The position numbers and the translations under genes are program-made. A model generated the notes under the pieces. It had not been told where the DNA came from. It saw only the letters and a list, made by a program, of their open reading frames with translations, and ran no database searches. Below, one piece after another: positions 38,640-49,659 of a stretch of 64,000 nucleotides of DNA (its first letter is position 1; the number at the start of each line of letters is the position of its first letter). The stretch comes from Notospermus geniculatus (lineage: Eukaryota > Nemertea > Pilidiophora > Heteronemertea > Lineidae): positions 355,654 to 419,653 of the forward strand of contig NMRB01000211.1 in the NCBI GenBank assembly GCA_002633025.1, given 5' to 3'.

Positions 38640-38800
38640 TTTAGTTCCATGCTCGCCCGCTAGGGGCGCTGTTCGAGGCTCACTTTTTGCCCAGGTGTAG
38701 TTCCATATTCCGCCGCTAGGGGCGCTGTTCGCCATTCATTTTTCATCCCTAGCTGGGTTGATCGTAGTGCCACTTTCGGCCGCTAGGGGGCCTCACGCAG
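38640..38800 (+). repeat. Cluster of CGCTAGGGGCGCTG words
   Basis: CCCGCTAGGGGCGCTGTTC near 38656, CCGCTAGGGGCGCTGTTC near 38713 and GCCGCTAGGGGGCCTC near 38780. The last resembles the CTCF core (CCNNNAGGGGGC). Confidence 0.5.
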
Positions 38801-38874
38801 TCGATATCTGGGGCACCCTGTAGAGCCCAGATAATGTTTCTAGCCTCTACAGGGTGTCCCACATATCGACTGCG
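38796..38874. repeat. Short palindromic element, about 29-bp arms
   Basis: CGCAGTCGATATCTGGGGCA and the complement of TGTCCCACATATCGACTGCG; both arms include CTCTACAGGGTG. Similar to mariner-type ends. Confidence 0.7.
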
Positions 38875-39247
38875 TCAATGCAACCTTCGGGACAACAGAA
38901 TGACAAGTTTTATATACTTTTGATGATGATTTATTGAAACAATAGAAAGAAAACAATACACAGATGAAAATAAAGGTGCCTATACAATGGGTCTGCTTTT
39001 GACAGTGGATAAAAAATTGTTTCATTAGGCCCACTAAGTCCATGACAACTTATTGCTTACTTTGTTGACGACATCAAAGCGTGGTTTGAGTAGCCAAAGT
39101 CCTGACCATCTGTCTTCAAGCAGAATTGGCCATTTGCGCTTGGAGATTAGAAAACAATAGGATAGTACTTATCTATGCATTTAACATCATGAAGACTCTT
39201 CAGCGTGAGTGTCCAAGACTTGAGGTAACGGTTTCGAATCAGAGTCA

Positions 39248-39445
39248 ATGTCGACGAGATCCCGATTGAAGAGTACGAGTAAGACGACAAACAGCAGAGC
39301 ATCGATCACGTGGAGAATTGTTCCGACAGACGAGTACGAGCGAAAGGTACGAACAGCAGCACCGATCACGTGGAAAAACGTTCCGATTCAGGACTATACG
39401 AGTATCGATCACGTGGAGAATTGTTCCGATTGACGAGTACGATGT
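39248..39445 (+). repeat. Degenerate tandem repeat with CACGTG boxes
   Basis: Three to four units of about 55-65 bp with ATCGATCACGTGGAGAATTG, TTCCGA and GACGAGTACGA. Each unit keeps an E-box CACGTG. Confidence 0.75.
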
Positions 39446-39630
39446 CGAATTACAGCCAACTGCATTTTCATTTACTGAGGCAACTCACATCGGAGGCGCG
39501 GCTTTCAAAGTCAGGACACCATCTGCAAAAACAAGTATCAAAATATAGGTATTTAGTAATATTTGAACAAAAAAAGGGGAAATATTTGAAAAAAAATTCG
39601 AAAAATTTTTTTTTTAAAAATGATAGAATG

Positions 39631-40722
39631 AAAAGGGGCTGGAGGAAGAATGCTCCCATGTCCAAAGTGTGCATATTTCCGAAAATATTGGTCCGATTTG
39701 TATAAAATTCGCAGCGGTGATACTTGAATATGAAAGATTCACAATCACCATGAAGAGAAGTAGTAATGTTATGTAACAGTAGCTAAGACAATGCATTTTG
39801 ATACTTAACAATAAAGCCTATTGTACATTGTTGAAACTCCCAAAAATGGTCATATTCAGCAGGCCTTGGCCAGTGGTAACTGATTAGGCCTATTCTACAT
39901 GAATAATGTCCACCAAATTCACGAAAAATGAGATAATTACCTGGCAATTAGACTGGACAACTAAAGTTGGGTGCACTCACTCTTGGTAAGAGCCAGATCT
40001 TCAACAATACGACATTGGCCCCTATGGTGTGATTTTTGCAATATGATTAGGCCTATTCACAGGGGCCTATTACCTCACAATGAACATAATTACGAGTGTA
40101 CGAGTGTTATCTGCAGAAGCAGTGTCACCAGAATTGAACATGTTGCATTATGTAAGACAAACACCAACATAACCAAAAATACACAGTAAGCTTACACTAC
40201 GGACTGTATAATGTCAAGCAGGGTATGTCAAGAATACCTTTCAAAGAATTAATATTAGTGAATGTATTGCATCATCGCCTTCATGCACCAATAAAATACA
40301 ATCTTGACCTGAACTTGCAGTCAGCAGATCAGCCAACCATGACATTGTGGTTTGTCTGGATCATGCGAAGTGGTTGTTGTTGTCATTCCTGCTATTGAGC
40401 ACACCCATTAGAAGTTGAAGTAAACATCATTGTTTTATCGTAATTGTGTGAAAGTAAGTGAAGATTTTGACTGGAAAGTTAATGAGAAACAATGACTGAA
40501 TACCTATGCCGATTCTGAGGGGAAAAACAGTTATTTCTCTATTTTTGTTGAGGTTCAAAAAAGCATTGTTTTAGGATAATTAGGTTTTTTGTTCTCTCTG
40601 CATGGTGACTGTTAATCTTTTGCTATCAAGTATCACCACTGCGAATTTTATCCAAATCGGACCAATACTTTCTGAAATATGCACACTTTGGACATGGGAG
40701 CGTTCTTCCTCCAGCCCCTTTT
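39631..40722. mobile_element. 1.1-kb element with about 98-bp inverted arms
   Basis: 39631-39729 and 40625-40722 are inverted copies: AAAAGGGGCTGGAGGAAGAA, CTCCCATGTCCAAAGTGTGC and TATTGGTCCGATTT at the left, their complements at the right. No transposase frame inside. Confidence 0.8.
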
Positions 40723-41134
40723 AAAAAAACAAAATAAATATGTGACACGTGACCGGCAAAACCAGGTCACCAAAGTGCAACGTCCTCGTTGGACGTTGGA
40801 CAATCAACTATCAACCATTTTCTAAACCTTGTCGTGCATAAATAAAAGAGCGTTTCAGTTTCTATGAAACCATGAGTGTAAATGTTTACAAATTTATTCA
40901 ACTGGGACGACAGCAAAAGCAGAAAAAACAAAAATAAAAAAAGCAAAATAGGAAATTCTGGCATGGTCGACTCGAGCGAACAACAAAAGGGACTGTGTTG
41001 GTACTCTATCATGGCCGACAAGGTCTCGTGAGATCTCGCGAAGCTTTCCGAAACCCAAGAAAAACGTAAAGTGAATGCACCCAGTCCCCAGTCGGTAAAA
41101 ACGTGTGGAATTCACTCGTTTTCTCAATTACCTG

Positions 41135-41910
41135 CTCATCATGGCGGCCGAGATCTCGCAAGATCTCGCGGGATCTCGTAATGCTATAGGATCTCGTGTC
41201 ATCTCGCGGTATTTCGTTCGTCGCGATCGAGCGCCGCCAACCGGCAGTCTCATTGACTGACGAGGTCCGCTTCAGGAATGTATGACGTCATGGTTCAACA
41301 CAAAACCTGAACAAAAACTCTCGCACATGGATCCACCACAACTAACACCCATACCCATAAAAATAAACGCTACTTACATGAACATTGTCCTTTATTTGAA
41401 TGAAAATGTATCCGTTAACCAGATCCGTTAATTGAGAAGTCCTTCGTCGACAGAATCCCCTACACGATATCCGTTTGGAAAGCTCTTCACACTGAGGTGA
41501 ATAAAGGGCACCAAATATGACACTGAATCCATCCAATTTCGAAATAAGTCACATTTTTATTACGAATTTTCGGCAACCAGGCACTTCCACAATCACGAAA
41601 AGTTAGACATTATAATTTATATATACACCTACAGAGAACCTGAACCTGCACCTGAACGAATTATTTCTCTTCAAACTGCTTGTACACAAACGTTATCCTT
41701 TGGATTTTCGTCACCTCTGTAGCCCAAGAATCACATTAAGAATCCTTTACTGCATGACTCGATGCATGCCACCATAATGGCGGCCGTTATCTCGTAGTAT
41801 GTAGGATCTCGTGTCATCTCGCGGCAGTTCGCACGTCGCGATCGAGCGCCACCAACCGGCAGTATCATACAACCGAGTCCCCGTTTTCAGAAAATGTGTG
41901 ACGTCGTGGG
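41135..41910. repeat. Two GC-rich duplicate segments with TCTCGCG and ATGGCGGCCG motifs
   Basis: 41140-41290 and 41768-41910 share ATGGCGGCCG, GGATCTCGTGTCATCTCGCG, CGTCGCGATCGAGCGCC and CCAACCGGCAGT. Several TCTCGCGAGA-like words and a YY1-like site suggest a promoter-type origin. No gene start is evident. Confidence 0.65.
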
Positions 41911-42063
41911 GAGGGGGCGTATCAGACATCTGCAACCCGACAACACAAGGAGCGATCATTGCCTTCTCCTGGGGAAGCTGGAAAGCAAAATGGCATATTA
42001 TAGAGCAGTTGGAAGCTTTTTACAGTGCTCACACAAGACCAGCACGTCACATGCTATACTTAC

Positions 42064-43440
42064 CGACGGTTAATGTTGCGGCAGATGGCGACTTGGTGGA
42101 CAACATCTCATCAGAGCAGTTTTACTCTGTCGTCTGTCGTCTCATTGAGTCAACCGACACCATGTTCTGAAAGAAAAAAAACAGTGAGACCATGTACGAG
42201 GAGTTTTACGGTTCGTCTCTGGAAACAATCCCAGCAAAAGCACTTACCATCAGTCAGACTCTGGTCGGAAGTCAGGGATGTGTGCCAGACAGCACCTTCG
42301 GAGAGTTTCACAGTCAAACGAACGGCATTTAGTTGCATGGAGAACGGATGCATACTCTGAAAGGAAAGAATGGAGGTAGAGAAATGATTGTGCATGAAGT
42401 TATTTGGGTTGTTTAATGAAATTAGCCTCCTACATACACTTACCATCAGTCAGATTCTGGTCAGAAGTTGGCAACAGGGCAGACAGCACCCTCAGGACAG
42501 TTGCAAATTGATGTCATTCAGTTGCAGGAAGAACCTCAACCACATTCTGAAAGACGGAATATCAGACGGAATGAGTGTCATGTTGGGGGGGGGGGGAACA
42601 GGACCAGCATATACACAGTCAGCTACCTACCATCCATCCATCCGCCAGATTGTCAGATATTGGGAACATGGCATGCGGTGCAGACAACACCTTCAAACAG
42701 TTTCACTTGCAAATGGACGTCATTCAGTTGCAGTCGAAGAAGACAACTTTGTGCTGAAAGAAAACAGATGAAATGAATTCGCAGTGAGTGTTTTGAGTCA
42801 TCTGTGCCAACTAACCCTGGCTACATACCTGTAGACAGATACTTACCATCAGTTGGACAGCACCTTCTGATAGTGTCACCTACATCGGAAGGCATTGAGT
42901 CGCAGAGAGAACCTCAACCATGATCTGCAAGAAAGGGCTTCAGGTGGAATGACTCTGTGAAGACTTTGTCTTCTGTGCAAACAAGGCCAGCGTACACACA
43001 GGTAGCAACTCACCATCCGTCAAACTGTGGTCATGCAGAAGTTGTTGACACATCAGCATCCAGGGGCAGTTTAGCCTTCTAATGGGCGGCATTATTAATG
43101 TCACATTGAGAACGTCAACCATGATCTGGAAGCAAGGAGCCGAGACTGAGAATGCTGTGTGTGTAATGGGATTGGGAGTCCTACCGGGGGATGCAGGTCC
43201 CAGTTTCAATTGTCTGCTGTTGTAAGATCTTTTGTCAATATGTCTAGCGATTGGCCATGCCTTGTAAAGCTATCCTCATATCGCTGAGCTATAAAACCGG
43301 ACTTAGATTCCTGTCACACCCGAAGGATGTGACTAACCATCCGTCAGTTTCTGATCGAAGGAGGCAACATCACTGGTGGCATCAGATGACAGTTCCATCA
43401 ACAAATGTACGGCATTCACGAAGAGAAAACCACGGGGCCA
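42064..43440 (-). other. Array of seven exon-like repeat units with conserved splice signals
   Basis: On the minus strand seven related blocks, spaced 167-324 bp, are mostly bounded by CTNNCAG-type acceptors (often CTTTCAG) and GATG|GTRAG-type donors: 42064-42166, 42248-42356, 42444-42546, 42631-42753, 42847-42924, 43014-43125 and 43338 to about 43440. Shared cores include GGTTGAGGTTCTC, TGCAACTGAATG, GAAGGTGCTGTC and CTGACTGATG. The last unit lacks a clear acceptor. Units at 42248, 43014 and 43338 have an open frame ending in (S/K)LTDG; those at 42064, 42444, 42631 and 42847 have stops in all three frames. This fits a repeated-exon noncoding RNA, a decayed tandem-exon gene or a satellite that happens to keep splice-like edges. 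I do not recognise the family. Confidence 0.6.
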
Positions 43441-43602
43441 TGTTTTTGGGCAGCCTGTTGTGCTCCGGACAACTTCATGAGAGGAAACCCAAAGATTTGC
43501 CCCAAAAAGTACCAAATACAAGATGTACCCCCGACTGCGTGTCTCAGTGTGTAGCAGGAATAATTATGGATCTAAAGTTCCTATGTCTAACTTGTTTCTT
43601 AC

Positions 43603-43705
43603 CTCGAAGTGGACATATTTTCAAGAAATTTCGGAGCAAAGAAAACAGCACTTCCTCAAACAGCGGCCGCCATGACGGTTCTTCAAGTCCGTGACGTCAT
43701 GATTG
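43603..43705 (-). promoter_or_regulatory. Promoter-like CRE/ETS/YY1 cluster and possible first exon for the minus-strand array
   Basis: Within 60 bp lie a CRE palindrome TGACGTCA (43692-43699), a YY1-like GCCGCCATGAC (43665-43675, reading CATGGCGGC on the minus strand) and an ETS-like CACTTCCTC (43649-43657). A strong minus-strand donor GAG|GTAAGAAAC sits at 43602/43601. Together they look like a start site and a short first exon just upstream of the exon-like array. Promoter activity is inferred from motif composition only. Confidence 0.4.
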
Positions 43706-43730
43706 TGAACCCCGTGCCAGCTCACTAGAA

Positions 43731-43839
43731 CATTCTCCTACCGCAGGGCTTTTGGCCTCGCTCCTGTTCATACACTTGCATGCAAAGTGTGTGGGAGCGT
43801 ATAATGACGAGCGTGACCAAACCCTGGAATGGGAGGATG
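43731..43839. repeat. Small foldback element related to 15026-15123
   Basis: CATTCTCCTACCGCAGGGCT and the complement of AACCCTGGAATGGGAGGATG with ACACTTTGCATGCAAGTGT-type pairing at the centre. Confidence 0.6.
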
Positions 43840-44202
43840 CATTGGCGAGACAATGGGCTCCCCATGAATCGAATAACAGGCGGTTTACCGCATTGACTAT
43901 TCCAGTGAAGGATTGGCCACAGGAGTTATTTTTGGAACAAGCTATTGAAATACGTAACAGGACAGACGATCTGCATGTAGAATGTGGCGCAATCGTCGTT
44001 AACATGCACGTAGACATTGCGTGCCAATAGAAATCACCATAGAACTGGTGGACGTGGTGTTGCCTGCGGACGAACAAAAGTGAATACGAGAGAGTGACTT
44101 TGTTTTAAACCAACATATGTGTTTATTCTATATTGCTGTTTTTTACACGAAAAAATACATATAAAACAGTCTCCTCTCACACAGTATGCAAAAAGGATAT
44201 TG

Positions 44203-45081
44203 ATATTGATTATGTACAGATGTATACATGTATACGTGTATGATGTGGTCACAATGGGGTGAAATGAAATACACTTGAATATTTCGCCTGTTGCACTGGC
44301 TTGCACTGTTGTTGGACAAATCTAAAGATTTCTCTCCCATACCAATATGACTAATACAGGCCCAAAACACACAATCAAAGCAGCCACCACAAAATGACCT
44401 CCTCAGCAGCTGTTTGTGCCAGAATGCCACTGATTCTATTTCATTTAAAGCGACACTATATTTCTACTTTTTGTCGACAGCCGGCGTCACCGGCGGTGAT
44501 TGCATCATTCGCCCAAACCGCAGTTTTGCCTTTCGCCCAAGTGTTGGAGAATATCCGATTACAATACAATGCATACGTTAATAGGCCTACCATAGGAACG
44601 AGAGTTTCTCTACACGGGGCGAGGTTGATAAGCGGTAGTTCAACATCATTGTCAATAGAGGTCTCCCTTGACGTGGGTATGTTTAGTGCAGGATGGAGAA
44701 GTGGCCCTTTAAACTGAATATCTAAAAACAGCTCTGAAAAATTTCACCTCAGCAGAAATTCAAAATAAATATTCATGATTATACATGTATTCGCTCATAC
44801 AAAAAACACACTCAATACATAATTGGTCATCAATTATTCAAACGGTGATCTGACATTATTTACAATAGAATATAAAGTATATAAAAGACGTGGGTATTTA
44901 CAGAATGTTGGGTGTAGATGTATAGATGTAAAGTGAATATTGCATCAGGACTAAATTTGCATTCCAGTCATATTACACAATTATGAAATCGACCAGAGAT
45001 CATTACCTACGCCCGGCCAGCTACAGGAAACCATAATCGTAGATAAACAAACGTACGATGGCATGGGGAACGAAGCTACTC
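44203..45081. repeat. Right arm of 879-bp inverted repeat, ends at N (45082)
   Basis: Mirror copy of 37505-38383; coordinates pair as x + y = 82586. The outer end is the N at 45082, immediately before trustworthy NCX coding sequence. The ATG that appears to start the NCX frame (45063) is inside this arm. Confidence 0.9.
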
Positions 45082-45082
45082 N

Positions 45083-46760
45083 GGTGACTACAACTGTTGC
45101 CTCATCAACAGAACATAATGATAACCCCAATGACACTCAAGTATGTAACAGAATTGCCAAACCCTGTAGAAAAGGGGTGGTCCTGCAGCCATGGTTACCC
45201 ATAGAAAACCTGAGCGCCGGTGACCAAGCTGCCAGGGCGATTGTCTACATGGCCGCCATGATCTTCATGTTCTTGGGGGTATCCATTGTAGCTGACCGGT
45301 TCATGGCCGCAATTGAGGTCATTACCTCTAAAGAAAAGGAGGTGACGGTGAAAAAACCTAACGGTGAAACCACAACTGTCCATGTCAGAATTTGGAATGA
45401 AACCGTCTCGAATTTGACACTGATGGCACTTGGGTCGTCTGCTCCTGAAATTCTGCTCTCGGTGATTGAGATATGTGGCAACAAATTCGAAGCAGGGGAC
45501 TTAGGGCCTAGTACCATTGTTGGAAGTGCTGCTTTTAACCTCTTTGTCATTATTGCAATCTGTGTCTATGTGATCCCGGATGGCGAGGTCCGTCGCATCA
45601 AGCATTTGAGAGTGTTCTTCATTACTGCGTCATGGAGCATCTTTGCGTACCTTTGGCTGTATCTCATCATTGCTGTCTCCTCGAAGGGTGTCGTGGAAAT
45701 TTGGGAAGCGTTGCTGACATTTTTGTTTTTCCCAGCCACTGTCATCACTGCCTACATTGCTGATAGGAAGATCTTCTTCCACAATTTCTTATCGAAGAAA
45801 TACCGTGCAAGTCGCTCAAAGAAAGTTGTCGTCAGTAGTGAAGGAGATGTTGAAATGGATGGAAAGCCAAACCACTATGGGGACGAGGTTGAGTTCAAAG
45901 GTGTCGATGGAGCTGACTCCGAGGTACTAGAATTCGAAAGGCATCGTAAAGAATACATTGAGATTCTACGCGAACTGAGAAAAAAGCATCCCAATATTGA
46001 TATGAAGACCCTGGAAGAAATGGCAGAATACGAAGCCATGAACAGAGGACCCAAGAGCAGAGCATTCTACCGCATCCAAGCGACACGTAAACTCACTGGA
46101 GGTGGCAATGTTATCAAGAAAGCGAAGATTGAAAGACGAAGCAGTGAACAAGACGTCAAAGTTGACCTCGCTGATGACGACATTCAAAGAATCTTCTTCG
46201 ACCCCGGGCATTACACGGTTATGGAAAATGTCGGGACATTCCATCTGACCGTGACACGCCAGGGTGGCGACCTCGGCAATACCGTCTATGTCGATTACAA
46301 GACGGAGGATGGCACCGCCAACAGTGGCTCCGATTACGAATACGCGGAGGGGACACTGGTTTTCATGGCCGGAGAAATGCACAAGCAGTTCCCTGTTTCC
46401 GTAATCGATGATGACATTTTTGAAGAAGACGAGCATTTCTATGTCCGACTGAGCAACATCCGCGTTGGTGACCCAGACGGTCTTTTCACTAATGATGGAG
46501 ATGTCAAGGTCCAATTAGCAAACCCATCTTTGGCGACTGTTATGATTCTCGACGATGATCACGCTGGAATATTCCACTTTGAACAGAAAGAAACCGAAAT
46601 CGTTGAATCCATCGGCGAAGCTGAATTCAAGGTAATACGTTCGTCTGGTGCCCGCGGACGCGTGAAGGTCCCTTACCACACGATTGATGGTACTGCCAAC
46701 GCTGGAAAGGACTACGAGGCAGCCAGTGGTGAAGTGGTCTTTGAAAATGATGAAACTGAG
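45083..46760 (+). CDS. SLC8A1: Na+/Ca2+ exchanger (SLC8/NCX), large 5' exon, 5' end lost at contig join
   Basis: Plasma-membrane antiporter that extrudes Ca2+ using the Na+ gradient. Residues below count from the ATG at 45063. In order: a Cys-containing extracellular N-terminus; TM helices including about 58-82 (ARAIVYMAAMIFMFLGVSIV); the alpha-1 repeat (about 116-165) with ALGSSAPE and GSAAFN, the ion-binding signatures; further helices (about 180-235); a basic XIP-like segment (KKYRASRSKK, about 245-256); a long cytoplasmic loop; complete Calx-beta CBD1 (about 374-500) with the calcium-site acidic clusters VIDDDIFEEDE and ILDDDHAG; and the first half of CBD2 to FENDETE. The donor GTGAGT is at 46761 (46760 is my best last exon base). 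No signal peptide is present. The ATG at 45063 lies on the other side of the N at 45082, in sequence that also occurs near the integrin gene, so it is probably not the real start. Later exons (rest of CBD2, C-terminal helices) were not seen. Confidence 0.95.
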
Positions 46761-46763
46761 TGA

Positions 46764-47055
46764 GTATGCTTTATGTCATTTAAAACAGGAATGATACGTA
46801 TCGCATCTCGTCTTCTTTGCTATTACCCAGAGACTTCAAAAGCAGTAGCATTTTGTGGTGATTCTTTTTTGCAGGTACTTCTAAGTCTTGAATGTGAATC
46901 CCTGTCATGCCTGTTTTGCCCATCACACAATAAGATTCCGTCTAATGTCATGAATGTCATTCTTAAAATACATGTATATCCTTTGGTCAACTAAGTCAAA
47001 CCATTCCAGGAAACAATGTATTGTATGTAATCGGAATCTTACTACTCTACATGCA
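46764..47055. other. Start of the NCX intron
   Basis: Sequence after the donor at 46761. No CBD2 continuation (a TI-x-V-x-I-x-DDDEYE-like exon) is visible here or in the rest of the window. Confidence 0.5.
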
Positions 47056-47333
47056 CAGTACATTGCACAACTGATCCCCCTTCCACGCCGTGCACCATCC
47101 GCGTACCACATGTCATGCGCATACCGTCCTCATATCTTCCGCAGACGTTCGTGCCGCCACGAAAGGCGCACAGTGAAGACGTAACGTCATTCGCCCGTGG
47201 TGTGCGGATGTCACGCAGATGAGCCGCGTGATGCATCCATACCATACGCAGTGAACTGAAGCGTACCTTCTGCGTACATGTATGTCACGCGGAAGTTAGG
47301 CGGATAAAGTTAGATCAATTGTGCAACGTACTG
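47056..47333. mobile_element. GTTGCACAA foldback family, copy A
   Basis: Ends CAGTACATTGCACAACTGAT and the complement of GATCAATTGTGCAACGTACTG. The interior repeats GCGTACC/GGTACGC and AACGTCATTC words that fold back. Sister copies at 48187, 49064 and 61648. Confidence 0.85.
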
Positions 47334-47851
47334 TACAGTCTGCATTACATGTACTCGCATTTGCAGAACTTATCATTTGACATGTTTGACTGTTGTCATT
47401 TGCACAATATAAGTTGTGTAGTCAGTCAACGTAGTAAAAGCTTAACGCTGTGTGTTCACTGGCAACATTTGTGACCAACAGGAGCAGACGCTTGTCGCAA
47501 GAGACCCCAATGGTTGTTAGTTTATTCGACTTATCACTGCTCTCCACCACCTGCAGACATGGCAGAGACATTCGTTTCAGCTGTTGTGAGGCTGTTACAC
47601 TTTAGGCCTACCTTGGAGGAAGTATAATTACTTCTACTGTTATGACCATATAAGGAGTTGCTCTGATCTGCTGCCAGTTGTACTGCCAATGGGCAGTAGT
47701 TTGGCAGGTGACAACTGCAGTCTGCACCTCTGCTTTTTATCTTCCGCATTTTACTATACTGTATGACAACTAAAAACTATTGTTCAACTGCCATGACTGC
47801 AAAAACTCCTGCCTGTTGGTTGGGGAAGCAGGGGTCCCTCATTCTTATGAG

Positions 47852-48035
47852 TACAGTAGTGGAACTCTCTATTAAGGACACCTTTGGGATGGACAGATGC
47901 TATCCTTAATTGAGAGGTGTCCTGATTAAAGAGGTTAAACTGAATAGCGATTACCAGTTTGGAACTGAACTTCAGTTTCCTTAAGACAGAGGTGTCCTCC
48001 TGGCAGAGGTGTCTGTTTAGGGAGGTTCCACTGTA
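47852..48035. mobile_element. TA-bounded TIR element (GTGGAACCTCTC family), copy 1
   Basis: TACAGTAGTGGAACTCTCTA at the left and the complement of GGGAGGTTCCACTGTA at the right. Terminal TA and this TIR style suggest a Tc1/mariner/pogo-type MITE. Confidence 0.75.
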
Positions 48036-48186
48036 TGATAATTGAGCAGCTATATTTAACTAAGGTCTTGAAGTTGACTTGCTTGAAGCTTGCAAAATTG
48101 GAAATGGTGGGATTATAGTTTTCTTTCGTCTGGGTCCCTTCCGGATATTCACGCCAGTAGTTAGGCCTAGCCTCCCGGAATAACTA

Positions 48187-48453
48187 CAGTACGTTGCACA
48201 ACTGACCTCCCTTCCGCACCGCGCACCACCCGCGTACCACATGCAGCGTCATTCTCGTACCATCCTCGTATCTTCCGAGATGTGGCGTGGCGTCATGGAA
48301 GGCATGCAGTGAAGAGGTAACGTCATTCACTCGACGTCGCGCAACAGAGACACGTGACGTACCCATACCCTCCGCGATGAACTGAAGGTTACCTTCCGCG
48401 CCACGTCCGAGGAAGGTACGCGGATAAAGGGAGGTCAATTGTGCAACGTACTG
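48187..48453. mobile_element. GTTGCACAA foldback family, copy B
   Basis: Ends CAGTACGTTGCACAACTGAC and the complement of GTCAATTGTGCAACGTACTG; the best-preserved copy. Confidence 0.88.
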
Positions 48454-49063
48454 TGTATGTAAGTCGATTCCATTCAACAGAATTGACCAGGCAAGCAAAT
48501 GCAGCTTGCTATAATTTACATGTATGTATTTACATGTATGTAATCATTTGTCAGAAAGGAAAACATGCATATATACATGTATGCAAACAAATAGTGATTG
48601 ATTAGTATTTCGGTAATCAACATTTACAGGGATAACTCATTCGCATGAATTCTCTTAGCTCTATCTGAACACTGCCGTGATTGTTATTGAAAGTGAGTTC
48701 ATATTGATAAAGGTGTGGTGTATAAACATCGCTTTTGCAACATTTCAACACGAAAAATCAATACCACCTCACAAGTCACATGAAAGGATAATGTGACTGC
48801 CAGACATGCATGGTACTATATCATGTATAAGCTCTCATTCAGCTACAGATGGCATATTATGGAGCTCAATCGATATACGACTGTTGCTGGTGAATATATT
48901 GTATTCCAATGTATCATAATGTGACTTGCCCTCCCGATCTGCATGAGAGAATCAGCATTGCCTCTTCCTATGAGTCATTCTGCATGAAAATTACAATATA
49001 ACGTAATACAGGGTCGCCCAAAAAACACAAGGATACGTCCACTACCCAAAGATCATGCAAAAC

Positions 49064-49510
49064 TACAGTACGCTGCACAATGACGGACCTTCTTCGACGC
49101 ATCCCAGGGGCGGATCCAGGATTTTGGAAGAGGGGGGGCCGGACACCCTCAGCCACAGGCCGACAGAGTCGCAAAGCGAGCGCCAAAGGATTTTGAATTC
49201 TAGATACGATTTCCAAGCATCTGGGAGGCATGATTTCCTCATCTATTTGCTCATTTTTTCGGAGTTATTGACCCATTTTTTGTTGGTCTTCCAAAAATAG
49301 GGGGGGGGCCGCGGCCCCCTCTGGATCCGCGCCTGCATCCCACCATCGTATCTTCCGTGATTGTTGCACGCTAAAGTGGAAGGCACGCAGTGAAGACATT
49401 TGCGTCATTCACCCGTGCTGCGTGTACGTCACGCAGAAGAGACGTGTGACGTACTCGTAACAGACACAATGACACAATGATTTGAAGCGTACCTTTCGCA
49501 TACATCACGA
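49064..49510. mobile_element. GTTGCACAA foldback family, copy C, interrupted
   Basis: Left end CAGTACGCTGCACAA; the interior is split by a hAT-like element at 49105-49335; the right end is decayed. Confidence 0.7.
49105..49335. mobile_element. Nested hAT-like MITE (CAGGGGCGGATCC ends)
   Basis: Ends CAGGGGCGGATCCAGGATTT and the complement of CTCTGGATCCGCGCCTG. The direct repeat GCATCCCA spans both junctions (49099-49106 and 49335-49342). The arms carry long G/C runs. Confidence 0.8.
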
Positions 49511-49659
49511 CCCCCTGAAGTGTTTTTGGGCACTTTAGACAAAATCTGCTTCCAAATGAATATAATTGAACCCTAAAATAGCAATTTTTGCTGTATGACA
49601 AATTCTTAAAATTGAATTGGTGCACTAATATCAGTGACCCAATTCAATATTACGGTAAG

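Noticed and set aside
43697-44077. Overlapping frames on both strands (126 and 92 codons)
   Set aside because: They cover a foldback element and show no domain; kept only as context for the adjacent exon-like array.
45966-46514. 182-codon minus-strand frame
   Set aside because: It is antisense to the NCX CBD1 coding sequence; a shadow of the real frame.
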